Shown here piece by piece: positions 33,716 through 42,396 of a DNA stretch of 61,794 bases (position 1 is its first letter; every line of letters begins with the position of its first letter). Below the pieces are notes generated by a model. It was not told where the DNA came from. It did no database searches and worked only from the letters and a program-made list of their open reading frames with translations. The DNA lies in NCBI GenBank assembly GCA_964520895.1, contig CAZFOR010000002.1:1-61794 (forward strand), read 5' to 3'. Source of the DNA: SIG350 sp964520895 (lineage in GTDB: Bacteria; Bacillota; Clostridia; TANB77; SIG350). The translations under genes were made by a program, and so were the position numbers.

Positions 33716-36025
33716 ATGATAATTTCCATTAGTATAATCATTTCCACTTGGAATATTGTTAGTCTTAAATTTAGAAATGGTTAATTTAATATCATTTAAA
33801 GATTCTTCAAAAAAGTCTAATCTAATATTATTAGAAAAAATATTTTCAGGATTAAATGATAATATTTTTGAATTATATAAATTAGTAGTACAATTCGAAT
33901 TATCAGTAATAATAGGGAAGATAAACCCTAATCTGTCTTCTAATTTATATGTATTATTAGGACAATTTTTACAATCTTTTACTATACAATTTTGTATAGT
34001 CATACATTTAATTCTACCATAACAAACAACTTGCGAACTATCACCAAATTCATTAATTTCACTTATATTTAATTCAGGTGATATAGTTATATTTTTAATA
34101 TTAAGATTTTTATAAAAGTTATATGTTCCGTTATTAAATACATTTAAAAAATAATCACCATGTATTTCAATATTTAAATCTTTAACTAATTCATACTGTG
34201 AGTAATTTGAAATCATAATACCTTTAATATCATATTTATTAATTAAATCACTAATATCTTTTAAATCATTCATTAGTTCTTGTCTCGTAATATTAGGTAA
34301 TGAAATAAATAAATTTTGAGACTCAGATAAATTAGAAATATTATCAATATTTTTATTATCTAAAAATAGTCTATATGGTAAATAAACACCATCAACTTTT
34401 TGTATTGTTTGGATATCATCATATATATTGTTTAGATATATAAAGATATTCATTTTAGTATTATTTCTTTCTCTTTTACCTTTGGTATTTGAACGATTAT
34501 TTATATAAACATCTCTATCTAGTTTTTTTCTAGATATACTACTTAGTACGTAATTATAGTATTTTTCAATTGCTTCAGTCCTTATTTTATTTATATTACT
34601 TAAAGATAAAAACAAATTATTATCTAAATCTATATCATATTCATTTATAGTAAAAGGTGTATTGTTTGTTTTATTAAATTGTAAAATTATATTTTCTTTT
34701 GTTAAAGGAAGATTAATACTTTTATCAGGTATTATATCTGAAATATATTTTACAGTATCATTAATAACTACTTTAACAGGTGAGTTTTGTTTAACATATA
34801 TTTTAGCACTAATATTAACTCTTTTATATTCCTTTTCATTAAATGTTTCTTGAAGCTGGGTATTTAATGTTTTACTAGATGTTTTATATAACATACTACC
34901 AATAGGAATAGTTCCTTTTACTTTACCTAAATAAACAATTTGTCCATTATCTGCTTTTCTAATATGATTATTATTTTCATCTAAAATCTCAGAAATAACA
35001 GTAGAACATTCCATATTTAAAGTTTCAATACCATCACCCATAACAATATCTTTTTGTAATAATACTTTAATTAAACCATCTTCTTTGTTATATTCTAAAA
35101 CTTCACCTAAGAAAATACCTGAATTTTTAGGTTTGATAGGGTAAATAATATCCTGCTTGTCAAATAAATGGCCAGTAGCAAATCCACCTCTATTAAAGAC
35201 TTGTGTTAAGTTTTCAGTATCAGTAGAAGTAATCTCATTACCTAAAATTGCTTTTTTATATAAAGAAGTAACTAATGCAACATACTCAGGTGTTTTCATT
35301 CTTCCTTCTATTTTTAAACTTGTAATACCAGCTTGTTTAAGTTTGTCTATTTTTTCAATTGTACATAAATCTTTTGTATTTAACAAATATCCTTCTTTTA
35401 TAAATTCATTATCATTATATAGTTTATATGGAAGTCTACAAGCTTGTGCACATTTACCTCTGTTTGCACTTCTTTGTCCAATTAAACTACTAAGTAGACA
35501 TTGACCAGAATATGATACACATAATGCACCATGAACAAATACTTCTATTTCTATATTTGAATTTTTACAAATATATGATATTTCATCAATTGATAATTCT
35601 CTTGCTAAAACTACTCTTTTGAAACCTAATTGTTCAAGCTGATTAACACCTTCTAAATTATGAACAGTCATTTGTGTACTTGCATGTAAAGGTAAATCTG
35701 GAAAATGTTTTGAAATTATTTTTGCTAAACCTAAATCTTGTATAATAATTGCATCAATTCCATAACAATATGCTTGATTAATTAAATCAAGTGCTTCATT
35801 TATTTCACTATTTTTGATTAAAGTATTTACAGTTAGATATGTTTTTACATTTCTAACTTTTGCATATTGTATAGCCTTTTTTAATGTATTACCTTCAAAG
35901 TTACTTGCAAAATTTCTTGCATTAAAATTTTTTGCTCCAAAATATACTGCATCTGCACCATTTTGCACAGCTGCTATTAAACTTTCGTAACTGCCAACTG
36001 GTGATAGTAATTCTATATTATTCAT
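33704..36025 (-). CDS. U32 peptidase family protein (RlhA/TrhP-like, with DUF3656-type C-terminus)
   Basis: This 773-residue protein starts with a TIM-barrel-like U32 domain (about 1-300): LSPVGSYESLIAAVQNGADAVYFG, then EVFVHGALCVSYSGQC, and RGKCAQACR, giving the conserved cysteines that carry an Fe-S cluster in this family. The long C-terminal part (about 300-770) has the C-terminal CYGRIKCMTIQNC and CKNCPN cysteine cluster. Characterised members (RlhA, TrhP) hydroxylate 23S rRNA or tRNA in a prephenate-dependent way, so an RNA-modification role is more likely than proteolysis. It is the only long minus-strand gene in the window. AGGAATTAATTAATG gives the start. Confidence 0.88.
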   Translation of the reverse strand: MNNIELLSPVGSYESLIAAVQNGADAVYFGAKNFNARNFASNFEGNTLKKAIQYAKVRNVKTYLTVNTLIKNSEINEALDLINQAYCYGIDAIIIQDLGLAKIISKHFPDLPLHASTQMTVHNLEGVNQLEQLGFKRVVLARELSIDEISYICKNSNIEIEVFVHGALCVSYSGQCLLSSLIGQRSANRGKCAQACRLPYKLYNDNEFIKEGYLLNTKDLCTIEKIDKLKQAGITSLKIEGRMKTPEYVALVTSLYKKAILGNEITSTDTENLTQVFNRGGFATGHLFDKQDIIYPIKPKNSGIFLGEVLEYNKEDGLIKVLLQKDIVMGDGIETLNMECSTVISEILDENNNHIRKADNGQIVYLGKVKGTIPIGSMLYKTSSKTLNTQLQETFNEKEYKRVNISAKIYVKQNSPVKVVINDTVKYISDIIPDKSINLPLTKENIILQFNKTNNTPFTINEYDIDLDNNLFLSLSNINKIRTEAIEKYYNYVLSSISRKKLDRDVYINNRSNTKGKRERNNTKMNIFIYLNNIYDDIQTIQKVDGVYLPYRLFLDNKNIDNISNLSESQNLFISLPNITRQELMNDLKDISDLINKYDIKGIMISNYSQYELVKDLNIEIHGDYFLNVFNNGTYNFYKNLNIKNITISPELNISEINEFGDSSQVVCYGRIKCMTIQNCIVKDCKNCPNNTYKLEDRLGFIFPIITDNSNCTTNLYNSKILSFNPENIFSNNIRLDFFEESLNDIKLTISKFKTNNIPSGNDYTNGNYHKVI

Positions 36026-36134
36026 TAATTAATTCCTCCAAACAATAAATATTATACCATAATATTAGTTAAAAGTGTAACACAAATTAGTGGATTGCAT
36101 AATATATATTATCTTTTGAAAGGAGGAATTAATT

Positions 36135-36326
36135 ATGCCAGAAGATCAAGTAAGAAATTGTGGATGTGGTGGTTGCGGAAACTGTGGTGGAGGCTGCGGC
36201 GGATGTGGCGGTTTTGGTGGACTATTCGGCGGATGTGGCGGCGGATGTGATTGCACTATATTATTCTTCATCATAGTATTTTTGTTATTATTCTGTGGAT
36301 GTGGAAATAATAACGGATGTTGCTAG
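36135..36326 (+). CDS. Gly/Cys-rich small membrane peptide
   Basis: A 63-residue peptide with an N-terminal half of CGCGGCGNCGGGCGGCGG type repeats (about residues 9-40), one hydrophobic helix (CTILFFIIVFLLLF, 40-53) and a C-terminal CGCGNNNGCC. It holds 16 or more Cys residues. The AAAGGAGG ribosome binding site is ideal and a terminator follows. Small Cys/Gly-rich membrane peptides of this look occur in Clostridia and are sometimes annotated as chorion-like high-cysteine proteins; function is unknown. The base composition is GC-rich only because of Gly and Cys codons. Confidence 0.75.
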   Translation: MPEDQVRNCGCGGCGNCGGGCGGCGGFGGLFGGCGGGCDCTILFFIIVFLLLFCGCGNNNGCC

Positions 36327-36349
36327 TACTAGTATATTAAACTACATTA

Positions 36350-36384
36350 AAAAAATGACTATATTTATTTATAGTCATTTTTCT
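36350..36384 (+). terminator. Terminator after the Gly/Cys-rich peptide
   Basis: AATGACTATA (36354-36363) pairs with TATAGTCATT (36370-36379), flanked by an A-run and a T-run. Bases 36385-36514 are AT-rich with no gene. Confidence 0.85.
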
Positions 36385-36514
36385 TGTGTATGAATTAATA
36401 ACAAAAAAGTGAGAATAATAAAGAAAACAGCAGAAAAAATATGAGAATGGATAATAAACAAATGAATAAATTGTTTATTATTGGAAATTAGTAATAATTA
36501 ACTAATTATCAGAT

Positions 36515-36543
36515 TTGGAGAAAATATTTTATAATGGTATAAT
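36515..36543 (+). promoter_or_regulatory. Promoter of the OLE-like RNA
   Basis: TTGGAG (36515-36520), 17 bases, TATAAT (36538-36543). The predicted start near 36550 coincides with the beginning of the structured, GC-richer stretch. Confidence 0.65.
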
Positions 36544-36549
36544 ATAAAC

Positions 36550-37095
36550 TATGGTAGCAGTATTCTAGTTCAATAAGTAAATTAGAAGACGGGGCTAAAA
36601 ATCCGTTGAAAGAGCATATCAATGAGACTTGTTATATTTTGCTTGTTACGCCCAGTAATGGGTGAGTATAATAAGGTAGACAAGGGGGCGGCTATAATGG
36701 CATATAGTATTAAACCCTTTTGTTATGGAGAGGTAATAGTTGTAAAGACTATTATTATAAACCCTGCGAGGCCTATTTAGGTACACAGCGTAGCTTTTCG
36801 TGAGCTTGTATAGAGGATTGGTTTGTTATATATTTCAAATAGAAACTATATGGGCAAAAGCGAATAATAATTTATATAAATTGATAAAGGAAAACTTCTA
36901 GACTGTACTTTTTTAAGTTAATATTATTAGGATTGAGGTGTGATCTAAGTGGTAATCCAGCCGTAACTAATGGCAACTGGTTACTATTGTTTTTAAACGG
37001 AAACGGCTCAGATGGCAACATCTAAGCAAACAATAGGGAAATCCTGCTGGACCTAAGTCACAAAATTTACTTTTAGTATTTACCATAAAAAAATT
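36550..37095 (+). ncRNA. ole: Probable OLE RNA (ornate large extremophilic RNA)
   Basis: About 545 bases without a reading frame but with dense GC-rich patches and hairpins in an AT-rich genome, for example ACGCCCAGTAATGGGTGAG, CCCTGCGAGGCC, AGCTTTTCGTGAGCTTG, GATGGCAACATC and CCTGCTGGACCTAAG. The length, the strong structure and above all the gene directly downstream, which matches the OLE-associated membrane protein OapA including its DxxxD motif, point to OLE RNA. OLE RNAs form a membrane ribonucleoprotein with OapA and are linked to cold, alcohol and Mg tolerance. It does not carry the hallmarks of RNase P, tmRNA or group II introns. I could not run a covariance search. Confidence 0.78.
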
Positions 37096-37117
37096 TTTTA
37101 ATAAAGGAAAGTGTAAA

Positions 37118-37651
37118 ATGGCAAAGCCAAAATCGAAAACGAATATAAAATGGACACTTACAATTTTTTTAGTAACATTTATTGTATCAATGACATTTTC
37201 ATATTTATCAATAATAATTATGGATAATATATCATTGGGTATAGCGATATTAATGTTACTATTTATAATTTTGTTAGGTGTAGTAAATGACTTAATAGCA
37301 GTTGCAGTAACTGCTGCAAATATTGATTCATTACATGCGAAAGCATCTGATAAGAAAAAAGGTGCGAAAACTGCTATACGATTAGTAAAAAGCGCTAACA
37401 AAGTTTCTAGTATTTGTGCAGACGTAGTAGGTGACGTATCAGGAATATTAAGTGGTAGTGTTGGTGTATTAATTGCAATGCAAATATCTAATACATATAA
37501 TTTTAGTTTATCAATAGTTTCACTTGTAACAGGTGGTGTAATAGCTGCACTTACAGTTACAGGAAAATCACTTGAAAAACATTATGGAATAAATAAAGCA
37601 GATGAAATAGTGTATTTTGTTGGAAGAGTTTTAGAATTTTATAAAAAATAG
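37118..37651 (+). CDS. oapA: OLE-associated membrane protein OapA
   Basis: This 177-residue protein has four predicted transmembrane helices (about 12-35, 38-67, 105-125 and 132-152) and a basic loop (HAKASDKKKGAKTAIRLVK, about 73-91). The motif ADVVGDVSG places Asp at 102 and 106, the DxxxD signature of OapA, the protein that binds OLE RNA and brings it to the membrane. It follows the structured RNA by about 20 bases with AAAGGAAAG as ribosome binding site. In characterised bacilli, ole and oapA sit among isoprenoid and DNA repair genes; here they are beside a spore-cortex enzyme gene instead. Confidence 0.8.
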   Translation: MAKPKSKTNIKWTLTIFLVTFIVSMTFSYLSIIIMDNISLGIAILMLLFIILLGVVNDLIAVAVTAANIDSLHAKASDKKKGAKTAIRLVKSANKVSSICADVVGDVSGILSGSVGVLIAMQISNTYNFSLSIVSLVTGGVIAALTVTGKSLEKHYGINKADEIVYFVGRVLEFYKK

Positions 37652-37717
37652 GTATAAATTACCGATATATTGGAAAAATATTTATAAATATTATGAAAAT
37701 ATAAAGGTGATTTTTTT

Positions 37718-38395
37718 ATGTTAAAAAGAAATAAAGTTTTAATAACTACAATAACAATGATAATACTTCTTAGTTTTCTAACAATATCTGCATATGTATA
37801 TGATAGTTTTTCTACTGAGACTTTATCAAGAATTGGGTCAAGAGGAACAGAGGTTAGAAAAATACAAACATTACTCAAAAATTATGGTGTGTATAATGGA
37901 GCAGTAGATGGAATATATGGTAGTAAAACAGCACAAGCTGTAAAAGTATTTCAACGATATAATGGACTAACAGCAGATGGAGTTGCAGGTCCTGCGACAT
38001 TGAAAAAAATGGGTATATCTACAACAACTTCAAACACATCAAATAGTAATGATACAAATCTACTTGCAAGATTAGTTCATGGAGAGGCAAGAGGTGAGCC
38101 ATATAGTGGACAGGTGGCAGTTGCAGCAGTTGTGTTAAATAGGGTTGACAGTTCAAAGTTCCCAAATACAGTTGCAGGTGTTATTTATCAAAGTGGAGCA
38201 TTTGATGTAGTAGCTGATGGACAGATTAATATGGCTCCAAATCAAACAGCTATAAATGCCGCAAGAGATGCAATAAACGGTTGGGATCCATCATATGGTG
38301 CAATATATTATTTTAATCCAAATACAGCTACAAATAAATGGATATGGTCAAGACCACATACAATAACAATAGGTAATCATAGATTTTGTAAATAA
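37718..38395 (+). CDS. sleB: SleB/CwlJ-type cell wall hydrolase with peptidoglycan-binding domain
   Basis: This 225-residue secreted protein has a signal or anchor helix (about 9-27), a PG_binding_1 domain (about 38-105, GSRGTEVRKIQTLLKNYGVY to VAGPATLKKMG) and a Hydrolase_2 catalytic domain (about 113-225) with the catalytic Glu in HGEARGEPYSGQVAVAAVVL. SleB is a lytic transglycosylase that degrades spore cortex on germination. ypeB, its usual partner, is not adjacent. The ribosome binding site AAAGGTGA precedes ATG 37718. Confidence 0.9.
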   Translation: MLKRNKVLITTITMIILLSFLTISAYVYDSFSTETLSRIGSRGTEVRKIQTLLKNYGVYNGAVDGIYGSKTAQAVKVFQRYNGLTADGVAGPATLKKMGISTTTSNTSNSNDTNLLARLVHGEARGEPYSGQVAVAAVVLNRVDSSKFPNTVAGVIYQSGAFDVVADGQINMAPNQTAINAARDAINGWDPSYGAIYYFNPNTATNKWIWSRPHTITIGNHRFCK

Positions 38396-38407
38396 AAAGA
38401 ATAAGTT

Positions 38408-38460
38408 AAAGATAAATATTAAATAAATGTAAAATTAATTGTTTAATATTTATCTTTTTT
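38408..38460 (+). terminator. Intrinsic terminator after sleB
   Basis: AAAGATAAATATTAAA (38408-38423) pairs with TTTAATATTTATCTTT (38442-38457), ending in a T-run. Confidence 0.88.
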
Positions 38461-38562
38461 GTTATATAATAATATACGAAAATTATACTAAAACTACTTA
38501 ACAAATAAAAAAGTGTGGTATAATAACCTAAAATAGATATTTTTAAATTGGAGGATATAAGT

Positions 38563-39879
38563 TTGAAAAAAACATTAATAATTATTATTAATAAAATGAT
38601 ATATAAATTTGGCAAACTATTCAAAAAGGGGTCTAGTATGCCTGGCAAGATTGTTTTAAAACTAGATAAAAATATATTAGATAAAATAGTTTTACCTAAA
38701 AATATAATTGCTGTAACAGGAAGTAATGGTAAAACATCAACTGTTGAAATGATATGTAACATATTAGAGAAAAGTGGTTATACAGTTGGTTGTAATAAAG
38801 AAGGTTCTAATCAAATAGAAGGTGTTACAACTATGATACTTAATTGCTGTAATTTAAAAGGTGTTGTAAAAAAAGATTTCCTTGTTATTGAAACAGATGA
38901 AAGATATGCAAGACATACATTTAAACATTTTAAACCAACACATTTAGTTATAACTAATTTATATAGAGATCAAATGACTAGAAATGGACATCCTGAGCAT
39001 ATATATAATATTATAAAAGAGGCAATAGATGATGATATACATCTTATATTAAATGCAGATGATCCATTGACTTCTTTATTTGGGTATAAAAGAAAAAATG
39101 TTACATATTTTGGTATGGCTAAAAACGAACTATCAAAAGAAAATAATGATAGTGTATATGATGATGGAAAGTATTGTCCAAATTGTAAAGAAAAATTAGA
39201 TTATGAATATTATCACTATAATCACATTGGTAAATATAATTGCAATAATTGTGGACATAAAAGAAATGACCCAGATTTTGAAATAACAAATCTTGATTTT
39301 GAAAATAGTACAATTGAAATAAATAATAAAGATAGTATAAATATTAATTTGAAAAGCATATATAATGCATATAATATTTTAGTTGCCTTTACTGTTGCAA
39401 GTTTATTTAAAATTGATAGTAAAAAGATAACAGAAGTATTAAACAATTATATAATAAAAAATGATAGAGTACAGAAATTTGAAATAAATGGACATAATGC
39501 AATGTTACTTACATCTAAACATGAAAATTCAATTTCATATAATCAATCATTAATGTATGTAGTTAGACAAAATAAACCTTGCAGTGTAGTGTTAATAGTT
39601 GATGCAATAAGCAGAAAGTATTTTACAAGTGAAACCTCTTGGTTATGGGATATTGATTTTGAGTTATTAAATAATGATTGTGTTAAAAAGATAATTGTTT
39701 CAGGTAAATATGTAAATGATTTAAGTATAAGGTTACAATATGCAAATGTTAATCAAGAAAAAATAGTTCAAACAGGTGATTTAGATAAAATGATGGAATA
39801 TACAAAAAATGATTCTATAGGAGATGTGTATGTTATAACATGTTTCTCAGATAGAATGAAGTTTATGTCAAGGAGGTAG
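38563..39879 (+). CDS. murT: Lipid II isoglutaminyl synthase, MurT subunit
   Basis: MurT is the ligase half of the MurT-GatD complex that amidates D-Glu of lipid II. The protein of about 438 residues has the Mur ligase ATP site AVTGSNGKTSTVEM, the central ETDER/RD region, a four-Cys zinc ribbon (CPNCKEKL and CNNCGHKR) inserted in the middle domain as in known MurT, and the C-terminal MurT-specific domain (LLTSKHENSISYNQS). TTG 38563 is chosen because GGAGGATA precedes it. gatD follows three bases later. Confidence 0.92.
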   Translation: MKKTLIIIINKMIYKFGKLFKKGSSMPGKIVLKLDKNILDKIVLPKNIIAVTGSNGKTSTVEMICNILEKSGYTVGCNKEGSNQIEGVTTMILNCCNLKGVVKKDFLVIETDERYARHTFKHFKPTHLVITNLYRDQMTRNGHPEHIYNIIKEAIDDDIHLILNADDPLTSLFGYKRKNVTYFGMAKNELSKENNDSVYDDGKYCPNCKEKLDYEYYHYNHIGKYNCNNCGHKRNDPDFEITNLDFENSTIEINNKDSININLKSIYNAYNILVAFTVASLFKIDSKKITEVLNNYIIKNDRVQKFEINGHNAMLLTSKHENSISYNQSLMYVVRQNKPCSVVLIVDAISRKYFTSETSWLWDIDFELLNNDCVKKIIVSGKYVNDLSIRLQYANVNQEKIVQTGDLDKMMEYTKNDSIGDVYVITCFSDRMKFMSRR

Positions 39880-39881
39880 AA

Positions 39882-40607
39882 ATGACAATAAAATTATTAC
39901 ATATATATTATGATATTATGAATTTGTATGGTGAATATGCAAATATGTTAATACTAAAAAAACATATTGAAGACCAAGGGTTTGAAGTAATATTAGATAA
40001 GAAAACAATAAATGAAGATATTGATTTTGAGTCATATGATTTTATTTATATGGGAAGCGGAACAGAAAATAATCAATTGGTAGTATTAAAGGATATACGA
40101 AAATACAGAGATGTATTACAAAATATAGTAAATAATAAAGTAATGTTATTTACAGGTAATTCATATGAGTTACTTGGAAAAAGTATTACTAACTTCAATA
40201 ATGAATATATTGAAGTTTTAAATATATTTAATTTTGAAACTAAAATAATTAATGGAAGAGTTACATCAGATATTGTATATGACTCAGAGTATTTTGATAA
40301 AAACATAGTAGGCTTTATAAATAAAAGTAGTAATATATATAATAATGAAAATCATTTGTTTAAAGTAAAATATGGAATAGGTGATAATGAAAAAAATGAT
40401 TATGAAGGAATTAAATATAATAATTTTTATGGAACACATGTCATAGGACCTATATTTATTAAAAATCCTGAAATACTAAAACAAATTGTAATTAATATTT
40501 GTACAAATGCTAATAAAGATTTTGAATATAAAGAGATAGAGTATTTAGAAGAAAATAATTCATATAATTTAGTATTAAGTGAGTTAGAAAAGAGATTTAG
40601 AAAATAG
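39882..40607 (+). CDS. gatD: GatD-like glutamine amidotransferase lacking the catalytic Cys
   Basis: This 241-residue class I amidotransferase-like protein is encoded directly after murT, where GatD should supply ammonia from Gln. The fold pattern is clear: HIYYDIMNLYGEYAN at the start, FIYMGSGTENNQ, VMLFTGNSYELLG (about 87-99) at the nucleophile elbow, and YGTHVIGPIFIKNPE near the end. The elbow has no Cys (Phe90-Thr91-Gly92), and the only Cys in the protein is near the C-terminus (about 207). The usual catalytic His of the GTYLHGP motif is Ile, with a His two residues earlier. The assignment to gatD is firm from context; catalytic competence is doubtful. Confidence 0.82.
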   Translation: MTIKLLHIYYDIMNLYGEYANMLILKKHIEDQGFEVILDKKTINEDIDFESYDFIYMGSGTENNQLVVLKDIRKYRDVLQNIVNNKVMLFTGNSYELLGKSITNFNNEYIEVLNIFNFETKIINGRVTSDIVYDSEYFDKNIVGFINKSSNIYNNENHLFKVKYGIGDNEKNDYEGIKYNNFYGTHVIGPIFIKNPEILKQIVINICTNANKDFEYKEIEYLEENNSYNLVLSELEKRFRK

Positions 40608-40688
40608 TAGATAATAGGAAGTATTGATTTAGTAATAATATGTTAAATCAGTACTTTTTATTTTTATTAACTTAAAAAGTACTACAAC

Positions 40689-40723
40689 TTCAAAAATTTT
40701 GAAATGAGTTCAAAAATTTTGAA
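40689..40723. repeat. Two identical 15-base palindromes upstream of the rpsB promoter
   Basis: TTCAAAAATTTTGAA occurs at 40689-40703 and again at 40709-40723, a 20-base period (about two helical turns), just upstream of the -35. This looks like a paired operator or activator site. Confidence 0.7.
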
Positions 40724-40731
40724 CAAATGTA

Positions 40732-40760
40732 TTGCAATGTGAAAGTAATCATGCTATAAT
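40732..40760 (+). promoter_or_regulatory. rpsB-tsf promoter
   Basis: TTGCAA (40732-40737), 17 bases, TATAAT (40755-40760). Confidence 0.75.
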
Positions 40761-40766
40761 AATGAC

Positions 40767-40863
40767 CGTATAATGCACATATAGCTAGTTAGTAAGTGGT
40801 GCTTAAAGGTCCTTACTAGTGTTTGAAACTATATGGATGTAAAACTTATGGAGGTGTATATTT
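40767..40863 (+). promoter_or_regulatory. Structured 5' leader of rpsB
   Basis: The leader can fold into a two-tier hairpin: ATATAG near 40780 pairs with CTATAT near 40832, and TAGTAAG pairs with CTTACTA inside it. An S2-responsive leader controlling rpsB-tsf is plausible but inferred. Confidence 0.45.
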
Positions 40864-41640
40864 ATGGCAGTAGTTGCAATGAAAAAATTACTAGAAGCAG
40901 GTGTTCATTTTGGACATCAAACAAAAAGATGGAATCCTAAAATGGGAGAGTATATCTTTACAGAAAGAAATGGTATTCATATTGTTGATTTACAAAAAGT
41001 ATCAAAACATGTTGATGAAGCATATTCTTTTATTAAACAAAGAGTAGCAGATGGAGCAGATGTTATATTTGTAGGTACAAAAAAACAAGCTCAAGAAGCA
41101 GTTAAAGAAGAAGCTAAAAGAAGCGGTATGTACTATGTAAATCAAAGATGGTTAGGTGGAACATTAACTAATTTTAAAACAATTCAAAAAAGAGTTAAAA
41201 AGTTAAAAGAATTAGAAGAAATGGAACAAAACGGAACATTTAATGTATTACCTAAAAAAGAAGTTATTAAATTAAAAGGCGAAATGGAAAAACTAGAAAA
41301 ATATTTAGGTGGTATTAAAAATATGAAAAAAGTACCAGGAGTTATGTTTGTAGTTGATCCTAAAAAAGAAAAAATTGCTATATTAGAAGCAAGAAAATTA
41401 AATATTCCAATTGTTGGATTAGTTGATACAAACTGTGATCCTGATGATGTTGATATAATAATACCAGGAAATGACGATGCAGTAAGATCAGTTAAATTAA
41501 TTGTAGAAGCAATGGCTAATGCAGTTATTGAAGCTAATCAAGGTGAAAGCTTTGAAAAAGAAGAAACTCAAAACATTGAAAATAATGCACAACAAGATAT
41601 TGAAGAAGTAGTAGAAAATAGTAATACAGAAGAAGTTTAA
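40864..41640 (+). CDS. rpsB: 30S ribosomal protein S2
   Basis: This 258-residue protein is S2, which binds the 30S subunit and helps recruit S1 or mRNA. Diagnostic stretches are LLEAGVHFGHQTKRWNPKM, FVGTKKQAQEA, NQRWLGGTLTNF and VGLVDTNCDPDDVD. The C-terminus is extended by about 25 acidic residues. It starts after TGGAGG and is followed by tsf. Confidence 0.98.
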   Translation: MAVVAMKKLLEAGVHFGHQTKRWNPKMGEYIFTERNGIHIVDLQKVSKHVDEAYSFIKQRVADGADVIFVGTKKQAQEAVKEEAKRSGMYYVNQRWLGGTLTNFKTIQKRVKKLKELEEMEQNGTFNVLPKKEVIKLKGEMEKLEKYLGGIKNMKKVPGVMFVVDPKKEKIAILEARKLNIPIVGLVDTNCDPDDVDIIIPGNDDAVRSVKLIVEAMANAVIEANQGESFEKEETQNIENNAQQDIEEVVENSNTEEV

Positions 41641-41673
41641 TAATATATATTATTATGAAAGGTGGAATAAAAA

Positions 41674-42325
41674 ATGGTAACTGCAGAAATTGTTAAAGAA
41701 TTAAGAGAAATGACAGGCGCAGGTATGATGGACTNNNNNNNNNNGAGTTTTAGAAGAAACTAATGGTGACTTAGTTAAAGCATCAGAATTATTACGTGAA
41801 AGAGGAATTGCAAAAGCAGCTAAAAAAGCAGGAAGAATTGCTGCTGAAGGTTTAGTTGAAAGTTATATACATGCAGGTGGAAGAATTGGTGTTTTAGTAG
41901 AAGTTAATATTGAAACAGACTTTGCTGCTAAAAACGAAGATTTCAAAGAATTTGTAAAAGATATTGCTATGCATATAGCAGCAGTAGCTCCACAATATGT
42001 AAGAAGAGAAGAAGTACCTGAAGAAGTTGTTGAACATGAAAAAGAAATATTAAAAGCACAAGCTATGAATGAAGGAAAACCTGCTGAAATAGCTGAAAAA
42101 ATGGTACAAGGTAGAATTGATAAATTCTTTAAAGAAATATGTTTAATGGAACAACCATTTATTAAAGATCCAGATATAACAATCGAAAAATTAGTTGCTT
42201 CAAAAATAGCAACAATTGGTGAAAATATCACAATTAGAAGATTTGCAAGATTTGAAAGAGGAGAAGGAATTGAAAAGAGAGAAGAGAATTTTGCAGAAGA
42301 AGTAATGAAACAAATTAATGGTTAA
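41674..42325 (+). CDS. tsf: Elongation factor Ts, interrupted by an assembly gap
   Basis: EF-Ts is the nucleotide exchange factor of EF-Tu. ATG 41674 (after AAAGGTGG) opens MVTAEIVKELREMTGAGMMD, which is the conserved N-terminus; the frame is lost in a 10-N gap at 41735-41744 and resumes as VLEETNGDLVKASELL. The residues between are normally Cys-Lys-Lys or similar, so the gap length is wrong by a non-multiple of three and the gene should be read as intact. The core TDFAAKNEDF motif is present. The total of about 215 residues is a normal short EF-Ts. Confidence 0.95.
41735..41744. other. Assembly gap (10 N) inside tsf
   Basis: The gap makes an artificial frameshift between MMD and VLEETNGD. 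About three codons, not more than four, are expected in between by family alignment. Confidence 0.95.
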
Positions 42326-42360
42326 TAAAAATAAGGGGCAAGTAATTGTCCCTTTTATTT
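42325..42360 (+). terminator. Terminator between tsf and pyrH
   Basis: AAGGGGCA (42333-42340) pairs with TGTCCCTT (42347-42354), flanked by an A-rich stretch and TTTTATTT. It may attenuate rather than end the operon. Confidence 0.65.
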
Positions 42361-42396
42361 AAGTTAAATTAAAAATCTTAAAGGAGGTATTTTTTT

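Noticed and set aside
36550..37095. RNase P RNA, tmRNA, or a group I or II intron
   Set aside because: The RNase P core (GAGGAAAGTC and partners), the tmRNA tag and acceptor ends, and the group II domain V hairpin are not found; no intron-encoded protein or split exon is present. OLE fits length and neighbour better.
41674..42325. A real frameshift in tsf
   Set aside because: The frame change coincides exactly with the 10-N placeholder, and both sides match EF-Ts.
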